From the NCBI GenBank assembly GCA_963708725.1, contig CAVPTL010000010.1, positions 248,001 through 312,000 of the forward strand: a stretch of 64,000 nucleotides of DNA. Direction: 5' to 3'. The position numbers and the translations under genes were made by a program. Of this stretch, positions 49,695-57,963 are shown piece after piece (position 1 is the first letter of the stretch; each line of letters starts with the position of its first letter). The notes below the pieces were generated by a model. The model did not search any database. It saw only the letters and a list, made by a program, of their open reading frames with translations, and was not told where the DNA came from. The stretch is from CAVPTL01 sp963708725. Its GTDB lineage: Bacteria > Actinomycetota > Thermoleophilia > Gaiellales > JAICJC01.

Positions 49695-50786
49695 ATGCGA
49701 CGTTACGCTGCGCTCGCGCTGGCAACAGTGGCGGGCTTTACACTTTTCGTGGTTGGGGCTTCGGGTGCCGTGTCGGCGAACTCACAGAAGTTCGGCGGGA
49801 CGAACGGACGCGTGGACGCGATCATCAAGGTCGGCAACATTCTCTATGTCGGCGGCAAGTTCACGCAGGTGCAAAATCAGTCCGGCGACACCTTCCCGCG
49901 CCACAACATCGCGGCCTTCAACCTGTCGGCGGGCGTCACTGCCTGGAACCCCAACGCCAACGGCGAGGTGCACGCTCTGGCCTCGAACGGCAAGCGGATT
50001 TTCGCGGGCGGTGCCTTCTCCACGATCCACGGCAAGGCGGCCAAGGGCGTGGCTGCGATCTCGATCGGCGTCGGCGGCCGGATCTGGGGCGGTGGCGCCG
50101 GTAACACGGTGCGCGCGATCAAGATCGACCATAACCGGCTTGTGATCGGCGGGGACTTCCGCAAGGTCCAGGGCAAGAAGCGCTCCCGTCTGGCCGCGGT
50201 CAGCCTGAAGACCGGCGTGCTCGGCAAATGGGCGCCCAAGGCCAACCGCTCGGTAACAGCCCTTGCGGTGGGGCCCTCGAGGGTCTACGCCGGTGGAAAT
50301 TTCACCCAGATCAACGGCAAGAACGAGAGGTACCTGGCAGCGCTGAACCGCCTGACCGGCGCGCCGCTGCCCTTCCCCCACCCGTCGTTCCCGGTCGTGG
50401 CGCTTGCGCTCTCGGGCAAACTGTACGTCGGCGGTAGCGGTGCCGGCGGTTGGCTGTCGGCATATCAGACCAACGGCCATCGCAACTGGCAGGTTCACTC
50501 CGACGGCGGATTCGCCGCGATCGTGGTAACCGCCCATCAGGTGATCGCGGGAGGCCATTTCAACAACATCTGCCGGTCTTCTCCGGGTTGCGGGAATCCG
50601 CTGGTGCGGCACCACCTGATCGCCGTGAACTCGGCGGGCTCGGTCACGGGCTGGACTCCCGACGTCAACTCGGTGCTCGGAGTGTTCGCCCTGCGGGCGG
50701 CCAACGGCAAGCTGTGGGCCGGTGGAGACTTCACCAAGATCAACGGCGCCGTGCGGAATCACCTCGCCCGCTTCACGTATAACTGA
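49695..50786 (+). CDS. Secreted beta-propeller repeat protein, paralogue 1
   Basis: The 363-aa protein has a signal peptide (LALATVAGFTLFVVGASGAV, cleavage near residue 27) and about seven blades of roughly 40-50 residues with the pattern LYVGGKFT-Q-V-x-G, repeated as IFAGGAFSTIHGK, LVIGGDFRKVQGK, VYAGGNFTQINGK and LWAGGDFTKINGA. A loop with two Cys (NICRSSPGCG) in blade 6 may form a disulfide. GGGGAG lies before the ATG. The ligand is unknown. The next gene is a tandem duplicate. Confidence 0.8.
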   Translation: MRRYAALALATVAGFTLFVVGASGAVSANSQKFGGTNGRVDAIIKVGNILYVGGKFTQVQNQSGDTFPRHNIAAFNLSAGVTAWNPNANGEVHALASNGKRIFAGGAFSTIHGKAAKGVAAISIGVGGRIWGGGAGNTVRAIKIDHNRLVIGGDFRKVQGKKRSRLAAVSLKTGVLGKWAPKANRSVTALAVGPSRVYAGGNFTQINGKNERYLAALNRLTGAPLPFPHPSFPVVALALSGKLYVGGSGAGGWLSAYQTNGHRNWQVHSDGGFAAIVVTAHQVIAGGHFNNICRSSPGCGNPLVRHHLIAVNSAGSVTGWTPDVNSVLGVFALRAANGKLWAGGDFTKINGAVRNHLARFTYN

Positions 50787-50843
50787 CCGCGGCGTGTGAA
50801 CATCGAATTTCCGGTCGCCAACACGACAAGTTATGAAACTGCG

Positions 50844-50849
50844 TAGAAT
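50844..50849 (+). promoter_or_regulatory. -10 box for propeller paralogue 2
   Basis: TAGAAT, 7 nt, then the ATG at 50857. Confidence 0.4.
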
Positions 50850-50856
50850 GCGTCGC

Positions 50857-51966
50857 ATGCTGCGCTCAGCTCCAAGAATCGCGATCGCCGCCACCGCGCT
50901 GATGTTGCTGGCCACGGGGTCTGCATCGGCCGCCGTCGGGAGCGTTCCGCTGACGACCTGGCAGACAAACGGGCGTGTCGAAGCCGTGGCGACAGTGGGC
51001 AGTGTCACCTACATCGGTGGCACGTTCACCAGGGTCAGCGACCACTCCGGGAACTCAGTCACGGTTTCGAACCTCGCTGCGGTGGACGGCTCGGGAAATG
51101 TGATCTCGACCTTCCACCCGGCCGTCGGCGGCGAGGTCAAGGCCGTGGTCGCAACCAGTTCGACGGTGTTTGCGGGCGGGGGCTTCACGACCGTCGCGGG
51201 CAAGAGCCGGCTGCGGCTTGCCGCGTTCTCCCGCGCCGGCGCCCTGCTGACGTTCCCAGCTCGGACGAATGGCGAGGTGAGCGCACTCGCGCTCAGCGCC
51301 GGGCGGCTGTACGTGGGCGGGACGTTCACACAGGCCAGCGGGCGGTTGCGCTCAAATGCGGCAGCATTCGTCATTCGAAACGGCCTGCTATCGCGCTGGA
51401 ATCCCAGCCCGAACGGCAGGGTGACGGCGTTGATGACCCAGCCGACACGCATCTTCCTGGGTGGATTCTTCACAACTGTCAAGGGCCAGGCTTCGCGACG
51501 GCTGGCTGCGGTCGCGCCGGTCACCGGAAACAAGCTGCGCTGGCGTGGCCATCCGAGCGGTCAGGTGCTCTCGCTGGCCCAGCAGAACGGCGCGATCTAT
51601 GTCGGAGTGGCCGGGCTTGGCGGGGCGATCAACCGGTTCACCGCAATTGGTAACCGCGTGTGGGTGCGACAGGTCAACGGCAACGTCAAGTCGATCGCCG
51701 TGGTCAGAAACCAGGTCTATGTCGGAGGCCACTTCGGTGCGATCTGCGCGCGTATGCCGAGGCACTGCGCCACCCTGATCCCGCGCCGGCACCTGCTGTC
51801 GCTGAAGACAGCGAACGGCGACCTGACGGCGTGGAATCCCGAGGCCAATAGCGCCCTGGGCGTCTACATCCTGAAGCCGGCGAGCCGGTGGCTCTCGGTC
51901 GGCGGTGACTTCACGGTTATCGGCGGAGTGAGCCAGACACACTACGGCCGCTTCCCGATCAACTGA
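50857..51966 (+). CDS. Secreted beta-propeller repeat protein, paralogue 2
   Basis: From the ATG at 50857 (369 aa; the ATG at 50833 would add 8 basic residues) the product has a signal peptide (IAATALMLLATGSASA) and the same propeller blades as its neighbour: YIGGTFTRV, VFAGGGFTTVAGK, LYVGGTFTQASG, IFLGGFFTTVKGQ. The Cys-containing loop GAICARMPRHC is at the same place as in paralogue 1. The two clearly arose by tandem duplication followed by strong divergence. They end head-on 1 nt from ccmE. Confidence 0.8.
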   Translation: MLRSAPRIAIAATALMLLATGSASAAVGSVPLTTWQTNGRVEAVATVGSVTYIGGTFTRVSDHSGNSVTVSNLAAVDGSGNVISTFHPAVGGEVKAVVATSSTVFAGGGFTTVAGKSRLRLAAFSRAGALLTFPARTNGEVSALALSAGRLYVGGTFTQASGRLRSNAAAFVIRNGLLSRWNPSPNGRVTALMTQPTRIFLGGFFTTVKGQASRRLAAVAPVTGNKLRWRGHPSGQVLSLAQQNGAIYVGVAGLGGAINRFTAIGNRVWVRQVNGNVKSIAVVRNQVYVGGHFGAICARMPRHCATLIPRRHLLSLKTANGDLTAWNPEANSALGVYILKPASRWLSVGGDFTVIGGVSQTHYGRFPIN

Positions 51967-52371
51967 TCAGGCGCCGCTCGAGTCGTTCGCTGCCGAGTAT
52001 TTGCTCGGGCATTTGGTCAGAAGCGTGTCCGGCTTTCCCCGGAATACCCCGCCCGCTCCCAGCCGGCCGGTGATGATCACGCTGCGTCCAACGCGAAAGG
52101 CCGGCGGCACCGAGCCGGAGTAGGCGACCGTGACCGTCCGCGGCGAGCTGAAGTCGCGCAGCACGAACTTCACCGGACTCTGATCGCGGTTCGCGGCGAC
52201 CACCTTGCCGGTGAGCTGCACGGTTTTGGCCTGTGATCCGTCCTTGTTTGCGAGCAGCTGGTTGACGCTCACCAGCAGCTGGCTCGCACCCGCGAACACG
52301 AAGTAGCCCATGAACGCGACGAGCATCATCGAGACGACCAATGCAATCACCAGGCGAGGACGAGCATTCAT
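51967..52371 (-). CDS. ccmE: CcmE haem chaperone, CxxxY variant
   Basis: The 134-aa protein has an N-terminal anchor (LVIALVVSMMLVAFMGYFVF) and an OB-fold domain with VQLTGKVVAANRD, FVLRDFSSP and VIITGRLGAGGVF. The haem-attachment motif is CPSKY (Cys121, Tyr125) rather than HxxxY. Cys-type CcmE defines the variant Ccm route found in archaea and some bacteria. Its partners CcmF and the CcmI-like protein lie 2.4 kb away on the same strand, beyond the two propeller genes. Confidence 0.85.
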   Translation of the reverse strand: MNARPRLVIALVVSMMLVAFMGYFVFAGASQLLVSVNQLLANKDGSQAKTVQLTGKVVAANRDQSPVKFVLRDFSSPRTVTVAYSGSVPPAFRVGRSVIITGRLGAGGVFRGKPDTLLTKCPSKYSAANDSSGA

Positions 52372-52398
52372 GCGGCCAGCCTAGCGCGCAGACGTGGT

Positions 52399-52620
52399 TC
52401 AGGCAGCAGGATCGGGCACAGCGAAGCCCAGATCGAGGCAGAGCTGGCCACGCTGAGTCTCACGCAGTGCGTCGGTATAGCCCTGACCGTATGCCGCCCG
52501 CAAGAACCAGCCCAACAACTCGGCGTCCAGGCGGTCGGGTTCGACCTCGAACACCTCTGCCCACAGATCGGCAAGCCGGAGGTCAATTGTCATGGCGAGA
52601 TTGTCCCGGTCTGACTCCAT
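52399..52620 (-). CDS. Small hypothetical protein, 73 aa
   Basis: Not recognised. Acidic and helical (LRLADLWAEVFEVEPDRLDA, LGWFLRAAYGQGYTDALRE), with no metal motif. ATG at 52620 is 6 nt after TACAAT. It is divergent from the gene at 52671. Confidence 0.62.
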   Translation of the reverse strand: MESDRDNLAMTIDLRLADLWAEVFEVEPDRLDAELLGWFLRAAYGQGYTDALRETQRGQLCLDLGFAVPDPAA

Positions 52621-52626
52621 CCCCAA

Positions 52627-52632
52627 ATTGTA
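52627..52632 (-). promoter_or_regulatory. -10 box for leaderless gene at 52620
   Basis: Minus-strand TACAAT, 6 nt, then ATG. Confidence 0.5.
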
Positions 52633-52657
52633 CGAACGCGGTCGGACGGCAATGCTC

Positions 52658-52663
52658 TAGGCT
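52658..52663 (+). promoter_or_regulatory. -10 box for leaderless gene at 52671
   Basis: TAGGCT, 7 nt, then ATG. Confidence 0.45.
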
Positions 52664-52670
52664 CCAGGAG

Positions 52671-52865
52671 ATGACCGAAACCACGCAACAGAGCGACTGG
52701 CTCGAGTGGGAGCGCGAGGTGAATGCAGCGATCGCTGCGCTACGCGCGGAGGGCGGCCACGCGCGCGTTGTGCAGCTCCTCGAGCACCAGGTGACCGTGG
52801 CGCTGCACAACGCCTACTGCGAGCAGCCGATCGCCTTCCCCCGCTCCGGGGTGCCGATCGGCTGA
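52671..52865 (+). CDS. Small hypothetical protein, 64 aa
   Basis: Not recognised. Soluble, with one long helix (WLEWEREVNAAIAALRAEGG) followed by ARVVQLLEHQVTVALHNAY and a short tail. Its promoter lies back-to-back with the divergent small gene at 52399-52620. Confidence 0.58.
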   Translation: MTETTQQSDWLEWEREVNAAIAALRAEGGHARVVQLLEHQVTVALHNAYCEQPIAFPRSGVPIG

Positions 52866-52875
52866 CCGCGCGCGC

Positions 52876-53280
52876 TTAGTCCTCGGACTTCTCGAGCTCG
52901 AGCGCCGCTGAGTTGATGCAGTACCGCAGCCCGCCGGCCTCGCGCGGACCGTCCTCGAACACGTGGCCGAGATGGCCTCCGCAGTTCGAGCAGATCACCT
53001 CGGTGCGACGCATGAAGAACGAGCGATCTTCGTGGGTCTCCACCCCGTCACCTGACACCGGCTGGGTGAAACTGGGCCACCCGGTGCCCGAATCGAACTT
53101 GTCGTCCGAGCGAAACAGCTCGGCGTTACATGCGGCACAGCGGTAAACGCCCGCGTCGTGGCAATCGTAATACGCACCTGTGAACGCCGGCTCGGTGCCC
53201 TGCTCCCGCAGCACCTTGTACTGCTCGGGGCTGAGCTCTGCCCGCCACTGCTCGTCGGTCTTCGTGACCTTGCTTGCCAT
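52876..53280 (-). CDS. msrB: MsrB, peptide methionine-R-sulfoxide reductase
   Basis: Repairs methionine-R-sulfoxide in proteins. The 134-aa protein has the zinc ligands CAAC and CSNC, the substrate region GTGWPSFTQPV and the catalytic Cys in RYCINSAAL. Start is the ATG at 53280 with GGAG 7 nt upstream; an ATG at 53310 with its own -10 (TAGTCT) is a possible longer start. No MsrA is in the window. Confidence 0.95.
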   Translation of the reverse strand: MASKVTKTDEQWRAELSPEQYKVLREQGTEPAFTGAYYDCHDAGVYRCAACNAELFRSDDKFDSGTGWPSFTQPVSGDGVETHEDRSFFMRRTEVICSNCGGHLGHVFEDGPREAGGLRYCINSAALELEKSED

Positions 53281-53360
53281 GATTGGCTCCAATTTCGTTG
53301 TAGACGTCATCTTAAAGACTACGCGGCGAACGGGCCAACGGTTTCTGCGAGCATGTTGGT

Positions 53361-53855
53361 ATGAGCACCAGTTTTGGTATCGAAGTGGCAGGCATCGATC
53401 GGATCTCCGAGGTCGAGCCGCTGTACCGCGATCTCCACCGCCATCATCGAGCGGTCGCGACCAGCGCGTTGGTCACCGACGAGGATCTGTCATGGTCGCG
53501 GCGGGCGGAGTGGTACCGGCAAATTCTCGCAAACGGGGCGGGATTCCTGGTAATTGCGCGGCGCGAAGGCGCTCCCGTGGGCTACGCGATGGTCGAGATC
53601 CACAGTGGGCCCGACGACACCTGGCCGATCGGTGATGCCTATGGCGAGGTGCAATCGCTGGCGGTCGCGCCGAGCGAGCGCGGTGGTGGCCTCGGCGGGC
53701 GGCTGATGGATGCCGTGGATGCCGAACTCGCCCGCCTGGGCGTCCACGACCTGGCGGTCGGCGTGCTGGCGGGAAACGAGGACGCGATCCGCTTCTACGA
53801 GCGCCGCGGACTCCGCCCCGGCGAACTCCAGATGTGGCGATTCGGTGACAAATGA
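53361..53855 (+). CDS. GNAT-family N-acetyltransferase
   Basis: The 164-aa protein has the acetyl-CoA binding fold: VEIHSGPDDTW, VQSLAVAPSERGGGLGGRLM (motif A with the pyrophosphate loop) and NEDAIRFYERRGL (motif B). The substrate is unknown. Its TGA overlaps an ATG of the next gene (ATGA). Confidence 0.88.
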   Translation: MSTSFGIEVAGIDRISEVEPLYRDLHRHHRAVATSALVTDEDLSWSRRAEWYRQILANGAGFLVIARREGAPVGYAMVEIHSGPDDTWPIGDAYGEVQSLAVAPSERGGGLGGRLMDAVDAELARLGVHDLAVGVLAGNEDAIRFYERRGLRPGELQMWRFGDK

Positions 53856-54235
53856 CGCACGTGAATAAATGGTGCCTGGCACCATTTATTCACCCCGGTG
53901 AGGACGCTGGTGCGATTGTGGTGTTCGCCGTGATCGGGATGCTGTCGCATGATGGGTCGGTGTTCGTGGCAGGGTTTTTGCGCGACGCGTTGCCGCTGCT
54001 GGTCGGCTGGTTCGGGGTCGCGCTTGCGATTGGTACCTACCGCACTCCCTCCCGGTCAAAGCTCCTGCTGACGTGGGCGATCGGGATCCCCCTGGGCGTC
54101 ATCATCCGGGGAATCGCCCTCGGCCGGCACGCGGACGGAAAGCAGGCGGCATTCCTGGTGACCACGATGGTGTTCACGCTCGTGCTGGTGCTCGCCTTCA
54201 GAGCCGCCGGTGGCTGGCTCCAAGCCCGCAGCTAG
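53852..54235 (+). CDS. DUF3054-family membrane protein with a palindrome-derived N-terminus
   Basis: The 127-aa frame matches DUF3054 from about residue 17 (VVFAVIGMLSHDG, then LRDALPLLVGWFGVALAIG) with four membrane helices. The first 15 codons (MTHVNKWCLAPFIHP) are translated from the palindromic repeat at 53861-53893, so the original start and perhaps 5-15 residues were replaced. A GTG after the repeat could also serve. The ATG overlaps the acetyltransferase stop. Confidence 0.75.
   Translation: MTHVNKWCLAPFIHPGEDAGAIVVFAVIGMLSHDGSVFVAGFLRDALPLLVGWFGVALAIGTYRTPSRSKLLLTWAIGIPLGVIIRGIALGRHADGKQAAFLVTTMVFTLVLVLAFRAAGGWLQARS
53861..53893. repeat. 33-bp perfect palindrome, copy 2 of the dispersed repeat
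   Basis: 16-bp arms around a single T, identical to the core of 28112-28154. It lies inside the 5' end of the DUF3054 gene and can form a hairpin over its translation start. Confidence 0.85.
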
Positions 54236-56259
54236 CAATGGTCGCGAGGGAACTCATGCGTCCACGTGCGTGCGAACACGCGATGCCCGCGCTCGCGCAC
54301 CTCGAGCTCCGAGCTGACCAGGAAGTGGGTGGCCGAGCACGTCATCACACCGGTCGCGCGGATGTCGATCCGCGCGTCCTGGCGCCCTCCGACCGAGGTG
54401 TTCTCGACCCGCACCTCGGCCGACAGCGGATCGCCTTCGACCACGCTGTATCGGGCCATCGATGTGTCCTGATAGAGCAGCCCGTTGGAAAGCAGGGCGA
54501 CGCCGCCCATGTCCCAGTCGAACGAGAGTTCCGATCTGCCGGAGCCGAGGTCGCGAACAACGGTGCGCGCCCCTCCGCTTCGGCCCTCGATCTCCTCGCT
54601 CGGCAGCGGCGCGGGCTCGGCCGGGGGATCGGGTACCCGTGACGGGCCGTCGTTCGCCGTCGCCGGCCGCACCGGCAGTTCCAGCTCACTACCCGCTCCG
54701 AGGTGCAGCGTGAGCGTCACCGGCTCGGGCGAGGGCCAGGCCAGCGGCCAGTAACACGGCGAGATCGCGAGCCTCAGCCGGCTCCCGGCCTCGAATCGGT
54801 GGGCGATCGAGTCGAGCTTGAGCGACACCGGGTACACCGCTCCCGGCTCGAGCAGTTGCGGGTACTCGTGGGACTCGCGGTGGCAGAGGTTGAGCTGCGT
54901 GCGGGTGACCATCAGCGACGACCCGTCGGCGCGCACCTCACACAGGCGAACGGAGATCAGCGCCACCGGCCGGTCGGCCGATACGTCGAGGCGAACAGCG
55001 GGGAAGCCCAGGATTTCGAGCGGATCGTCGAGCGCTGCCGACGTGAACGTCAGCGAGCGCGCATCGTCGACCGCCTGGTCGACGGGCAGATCGGCGGATT
55101 TCCCGTCGGCACACCAGGCGCCGCCATCCAGCCCCACCGTCTGAACGCTTCCGATGCTGCGAGTGACCCCGCCCGCCGATTCGCCCAGCACTCCATCACC
55201 GATCGTAAGCGTCAGCGGCGCGGCCGCCGGTGGCGGCCACCGTTGCTCGGCCACCCACCGCCCCGGACGCTCGGCCAGGTTGGCGCTCGGCGCCACCGAG
55301 TCCTGCATCCACGCCACGACCATCGGCTCATGCTCGATCCCGTTCTCGACCCCCTTCAGCCACCGATCCCACCAGCGCACGAACTCGCTGAGAATGCCGA
55401 CCGCAGGTCCGGGGTTGCCGTGCACCGGATCGTTGTGCCCCCACGGGCCGATCAGCGCCCGGCGCGGAACGTCGAGCCCATCCATCAGCCGCAGGGCGGC
55501 GTCGTTGTAGCCGTCAGTCCACCCGGCGACACACATCACCGCACATTCGATCTGGTCGTAGCGCCCCCTGACCGAGCCGTTCTGCCAGTACTCGTCGCGG
55601 CGCTGGTGCGAAAGCCAATGCTCGACCCACGGTGGCTGCTCGAGCCGTTGAAACCACATCGCCCGCCAGTTTTCGCCGACAACCTCGGGATCCGGTGGCC
55701 GGGCCTGCCAGGCATGCATGCAGGTCGACCAGTGCACCATGTCCATCGGCTCGATCAGCCCGCCGCGGTAGTGCACGTCGTCGGCAAAGCGATCGTCGGA
55801 TGCAAAACACGAGGCGATCGCCTTCAGCGCCGGCGGCCGCAACGCCGCCACCTGGAGAGCATTGAATCCGCTCCAGGAATAGCCCATCATGCCAACGCTG
55901 CCGGTACACCACGGCTGAGCGGCAAGCCATGCGATCACCTCGACGCAGTCGGCCTGCTCTTGCGGGGTGTACTCGTCGCTCAGGATCCCGTCGGACTCGC
56001 CACTACCGCGCAGGTCGACGCGGACACCGGCGTACCCGTGCCCGGCGAACCAGGTCATCTGCTGGTGGTCTCCCGAAACCGTGCCGTCGTTGAGCCGGTA
56101 GGGGACCGCCTCGAGCACAGCCGGGACGGGATTGCGATCGGCGTCGTCGGGCAGCCAAACCCGGGCGGCGAGCCTCGTGCCGTCGCTCATCGGGATGAAG
56201 AGGCCGGTGAGAACTGCCGGAGTCCGCGGAAACTCATCGATGATGCGAACGGCGCTCAC
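54232..56259 (-). CDS. CocE/NonD-family (X-Pro dipeptidyl-peptidase S15) hydrolase
   Basis: The 675-aa protein has an alpha/beta-hydrolase domain (about residues 25-330) with the nucleophile in GMMGYSWSGFNAL and the catalytic His in GPWGHNDP. A C-terminal jelly-roll PepX_C domain (about 345-600) follows, and then a final beta-rich segment beyond the usual CocE length. Family members hydrolyse acyl esters or N-terminal X-Pro dipeptides. The GTG at 56259 is preferred; upstream codons overlap the divergent gene. Confidence 0.85.
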   Translation of the reverse strand: MSAVRIIDEFPRTPAVLTGLFIPMSDGTRLAARVWLPDDADRNPVPAVLEAVPYRLNDGTVSGDHQQMTWFAGHGYAGVRVDLRGSGESDGILSDEYTPQEQADCVEVIAWLAAQPWCTGSVGMMGYSWSGFNALQVAALRPPALKAIASCFASDDRFADDVHYRGGLIEPMDMVHWSTCMHAWQARPPDPEVVGENWRAMWFQRLEQPPWVEHWLSHQRRDEYWQNGSVRGRYDQIECAVMCVAGWTDGYNDAALRLMDGLDVPRRALIGPWGHNDPVHGNPGPAVGILSEFVRWWDRWLKGVENGIEHEPMVVAWMQDSVAPSANLAERPGRWVAEQRWPPPAAAPLTLTIGDGVLGESAGGVTRSIGSVQTVGLDGGAWCADGKSADLPVDQAVDDARSLTFTSAALDDPLEILGFPAVRLDVSADRPVALISVRLCEVRADGSSLMVTRTQLNLCHRESHEYPQLLEPGAVYPVSLKLDSIAHRFEAGSRLRLAISPCYWPLAWPSPEPVTLTLHLGAGSELELPVRPATANDGPSRVPDPPAEPAPLPSEEIEGRSGGARTVVRDLGSGRSELSFDWDMGGVALLSNGLLYQDTSMARYSVVEGDPLSAEVRVENTSVGGRQDARIDIRATGVMTCSATHFLVSSELEVRERGHRVFARTWTHEFPRDHC

Positions 56260-56280
56260 AGGCCGAGCAAAGCTATCAGC

Positions 56281-56286
56281 TAAGTT
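56281..56286 (+). promoter_or_regulatory. -10 box for leaderless PLP decarboxylase gene
   Basis: TAAGTT, 7 nt, then the ATG at 56294. Confidence 0.45.
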
Positions 56287-56293
56287 GTCGCGC

Positions 56294-57787
56294 ATGGAGC
56301 GGCCACCGACGGTACGCGATCTGGACTGGGACGCCGACCGCGCTCGCGACCTCACCGAGCGCATGCTCGGTATCTGGACGGAGATGCTCGACGGCCTCGC
56401 CGACCTGCCCGCGGGGCGGGTCGAGCCGGCGGCCGACGTCGCCCGGGCGATGCGGCTACCGATCGGTTCCGAGCCGCTGGCGCCCGAGCAGATCGAGACG
56501 TTGATGCGCGAGTTGGTGTTCGACCACTCCGCGATGTGCGGACACCCGGGATTCCTGGCGTATGTCTCCGGTTCCGGCACGGTTCCCGGAGTCGCTGCCG
56601 ACCTGCTGGCGGCGGGACTCAATCCCAACGTGGGCGGATGGGTGCTATCGCCCGCAGCCAGCGAGTTGGAGCTCCACCTGATGCGGTGGATGGCCGAACT
56701 GTTCGGCCTGCCACCGGGATCGGGCGGGCTGATGACCAGCGGCGGCGCCACATCCAACCTGACTGCACTGAAGGCCGCGCGCGACAGCCGAGCCACCGGC
56801 GACACCCGCCGCGACGGGATCACCGAGCGGCTTGCCGTCTACACCTCCGCGGAGGCGCACGCCACGATTGCCGAGTCGGGGGACATGCTCGGCCTGGGGT
56901 CGCGGGCGGTTCGCACCGTCGCAACCGACGAGCGCCAGCAGATGCGCGTCGACCTGCTCGAGCAAGCTATCGAGGCGGACATCGCCGACGGTGTGCGGCC
57001 GATCGCCGTTGTCGCGAGCGCCGGCACCACCGCCACCGGCGCGGTCGATCCGCTGGATGAGATCGCGCAGGTCTGCCACCATCACGACCTGTGGTTTCAT
57101 GTGGACGCCGCCTACGGTGGTGCGGCGATGTTCGCGCCGACGCTACGGCCCTTGCTGCGCGGCATCGAGCGGGCCGACTCGATCACGTTTGACCCGCACA
57201 AGTGGCTCTACACCCCCCACGCCAGCGGCTGTCTGCTGGTGCGTGACGCCGCCGATCTGATCGCAAGCTACGCGGTTCACGCCGCCTACGTGTACGAGGA
57301 TCGCGACCTCACGGGCGCCGGCCAGAACATCGGCGAGCTGGGACCGTCGTGGTCTCGGCCGTTTGTCGCGCTCAAGGTGTGGATGTCGCTGGCCGCCCAC
57401 GGACTGGACGCGTACGCGCGCCGGATCGCCCACGACGTGGACCTGGCCAGGTACCTGCATGCCGAGGCGACCCGCCGGGCCGAACTCGAGCCGATGGCGC
57501 CGGTGGCGCTCTCGATCGCGTGCTTCCGATACGTGCCCGCCGACCTGCCCCCCGCCGCCGGTCGCGAGACGTACCTGAACGATCTCAACGAACGCCTGCT
57601 GCACGAGATTCGCCGCGACGGCCAGACCTTTCCCAGCAACGCCGAGATCGATGGCGCGTATTGCCTGCGTGCCTGCATCGTGAACTACCGAACCGAGGCT
57701 GACGACCTCGACGCACTGCTTGATGTCGCGGTGGAGCAGGGGCGCAAGCTCGACGCGGCGCTGCGCCCCAGCTACTCGCTGGGCTGA
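56294..57787 (+). CDS. PLP-dependent group II amino-acid decarboxylase
   Basis: The 497-aa protein belongs to the aromatic-L-amino-acid/glutamate decarboxylase family: HPGFLAYVSGSG, the PLP-stacking region, HVDAAYGGAAMF and the PLP-lysine in FDPHKWLYTPHASG. The substrate cannot be told; aromatic amino acids are most likely by motif pattern. A strong palindrome follows the stop codon. Confidence 0.88.
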   Translation: MERPPTVRDLDWDADRARDLTERMLGIWTEMLDGLADLPAGRVEPAADVARAMRLPIGSEPLAPEQIETLMRELVFDHSAMCGHPGFLAYVSGSGTVPGVAADLLAAGLNPNVGGWVLSPAASELELHLMRWMAELFGLPPGSGGLMTSGGATSNLTALKAARDSRATGDTRRDGITERLAVYTSAEAHATIAESGDMLGLGSRAVRTVATDERQQMRVDLLEQAIEADIADGVRPIAVVASAGTTATGAVDPLDEIAQVCHHHDLWFHVDAAYGGAAMFAPTLRPLLRGIERADSITFDPHKWLYTPHASGCLLVRDAADLIASYAVHAAYVYEDRDLTGAGQNIGELGPSWSRPFVALKVWMSLAAHGLDAYARRIAHDVDLARYLHAEATRRAELEPMAPVALSIACFRYVPADLPPAAGRETYLNDLNERLLHEIRRDGQTFPSNAEIDGAYCLRACIVNYRTEADDLDALLDVAVEQGRKLDAALRPSYSLG

Positions 57788-57804
57788 CGTCCGGTCGTCT
57801 CTGG

Positions 57805-57831
57805 CTCTGCATATGTGTTGCATATGCAGAG
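57805..57831. repeat. 11-bp-arm palindrome CTCTGCATATG-N5-CATATGCAGAG
   Basis: Perfect arms at 57805-57815 and 57821-57831. It also contains a direct repeat TGCATATG. It lies 18 nt after the decarboxylase stop and about 125 nt before the CO dehydrogenase-linked operon, so it may be a terminator or an operator. Confidence 0.6.
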
Positions 57832-57936
57832 ATCGAGATACTGGACTTTTCAAGTTAAATCACCGAATATCGACGCCGCGAGGGCTAGAATTGGCCGACC
57901 ACTTGGCGACGGCTCCAACCACACGAGGAGAAGCGG

Positions 57937-57963
57937 ATGCACAGGAGTGATGTGGCATGGTGA
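57937..57963 (+). CDS. 8-aa leader peptide frame before the small-membrane-protein operon
   Basis: ATG at 57937 has GAGGAG 6 nt upstream, the best ribosome site in the region. The frame encodes MHRSDVAW and its TGA overlaps the first codons of the following gene (ATGGTGA). It may set translation of the operon by reinitiation. Confidence 0.4.
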   Translation: MHRSDVAW

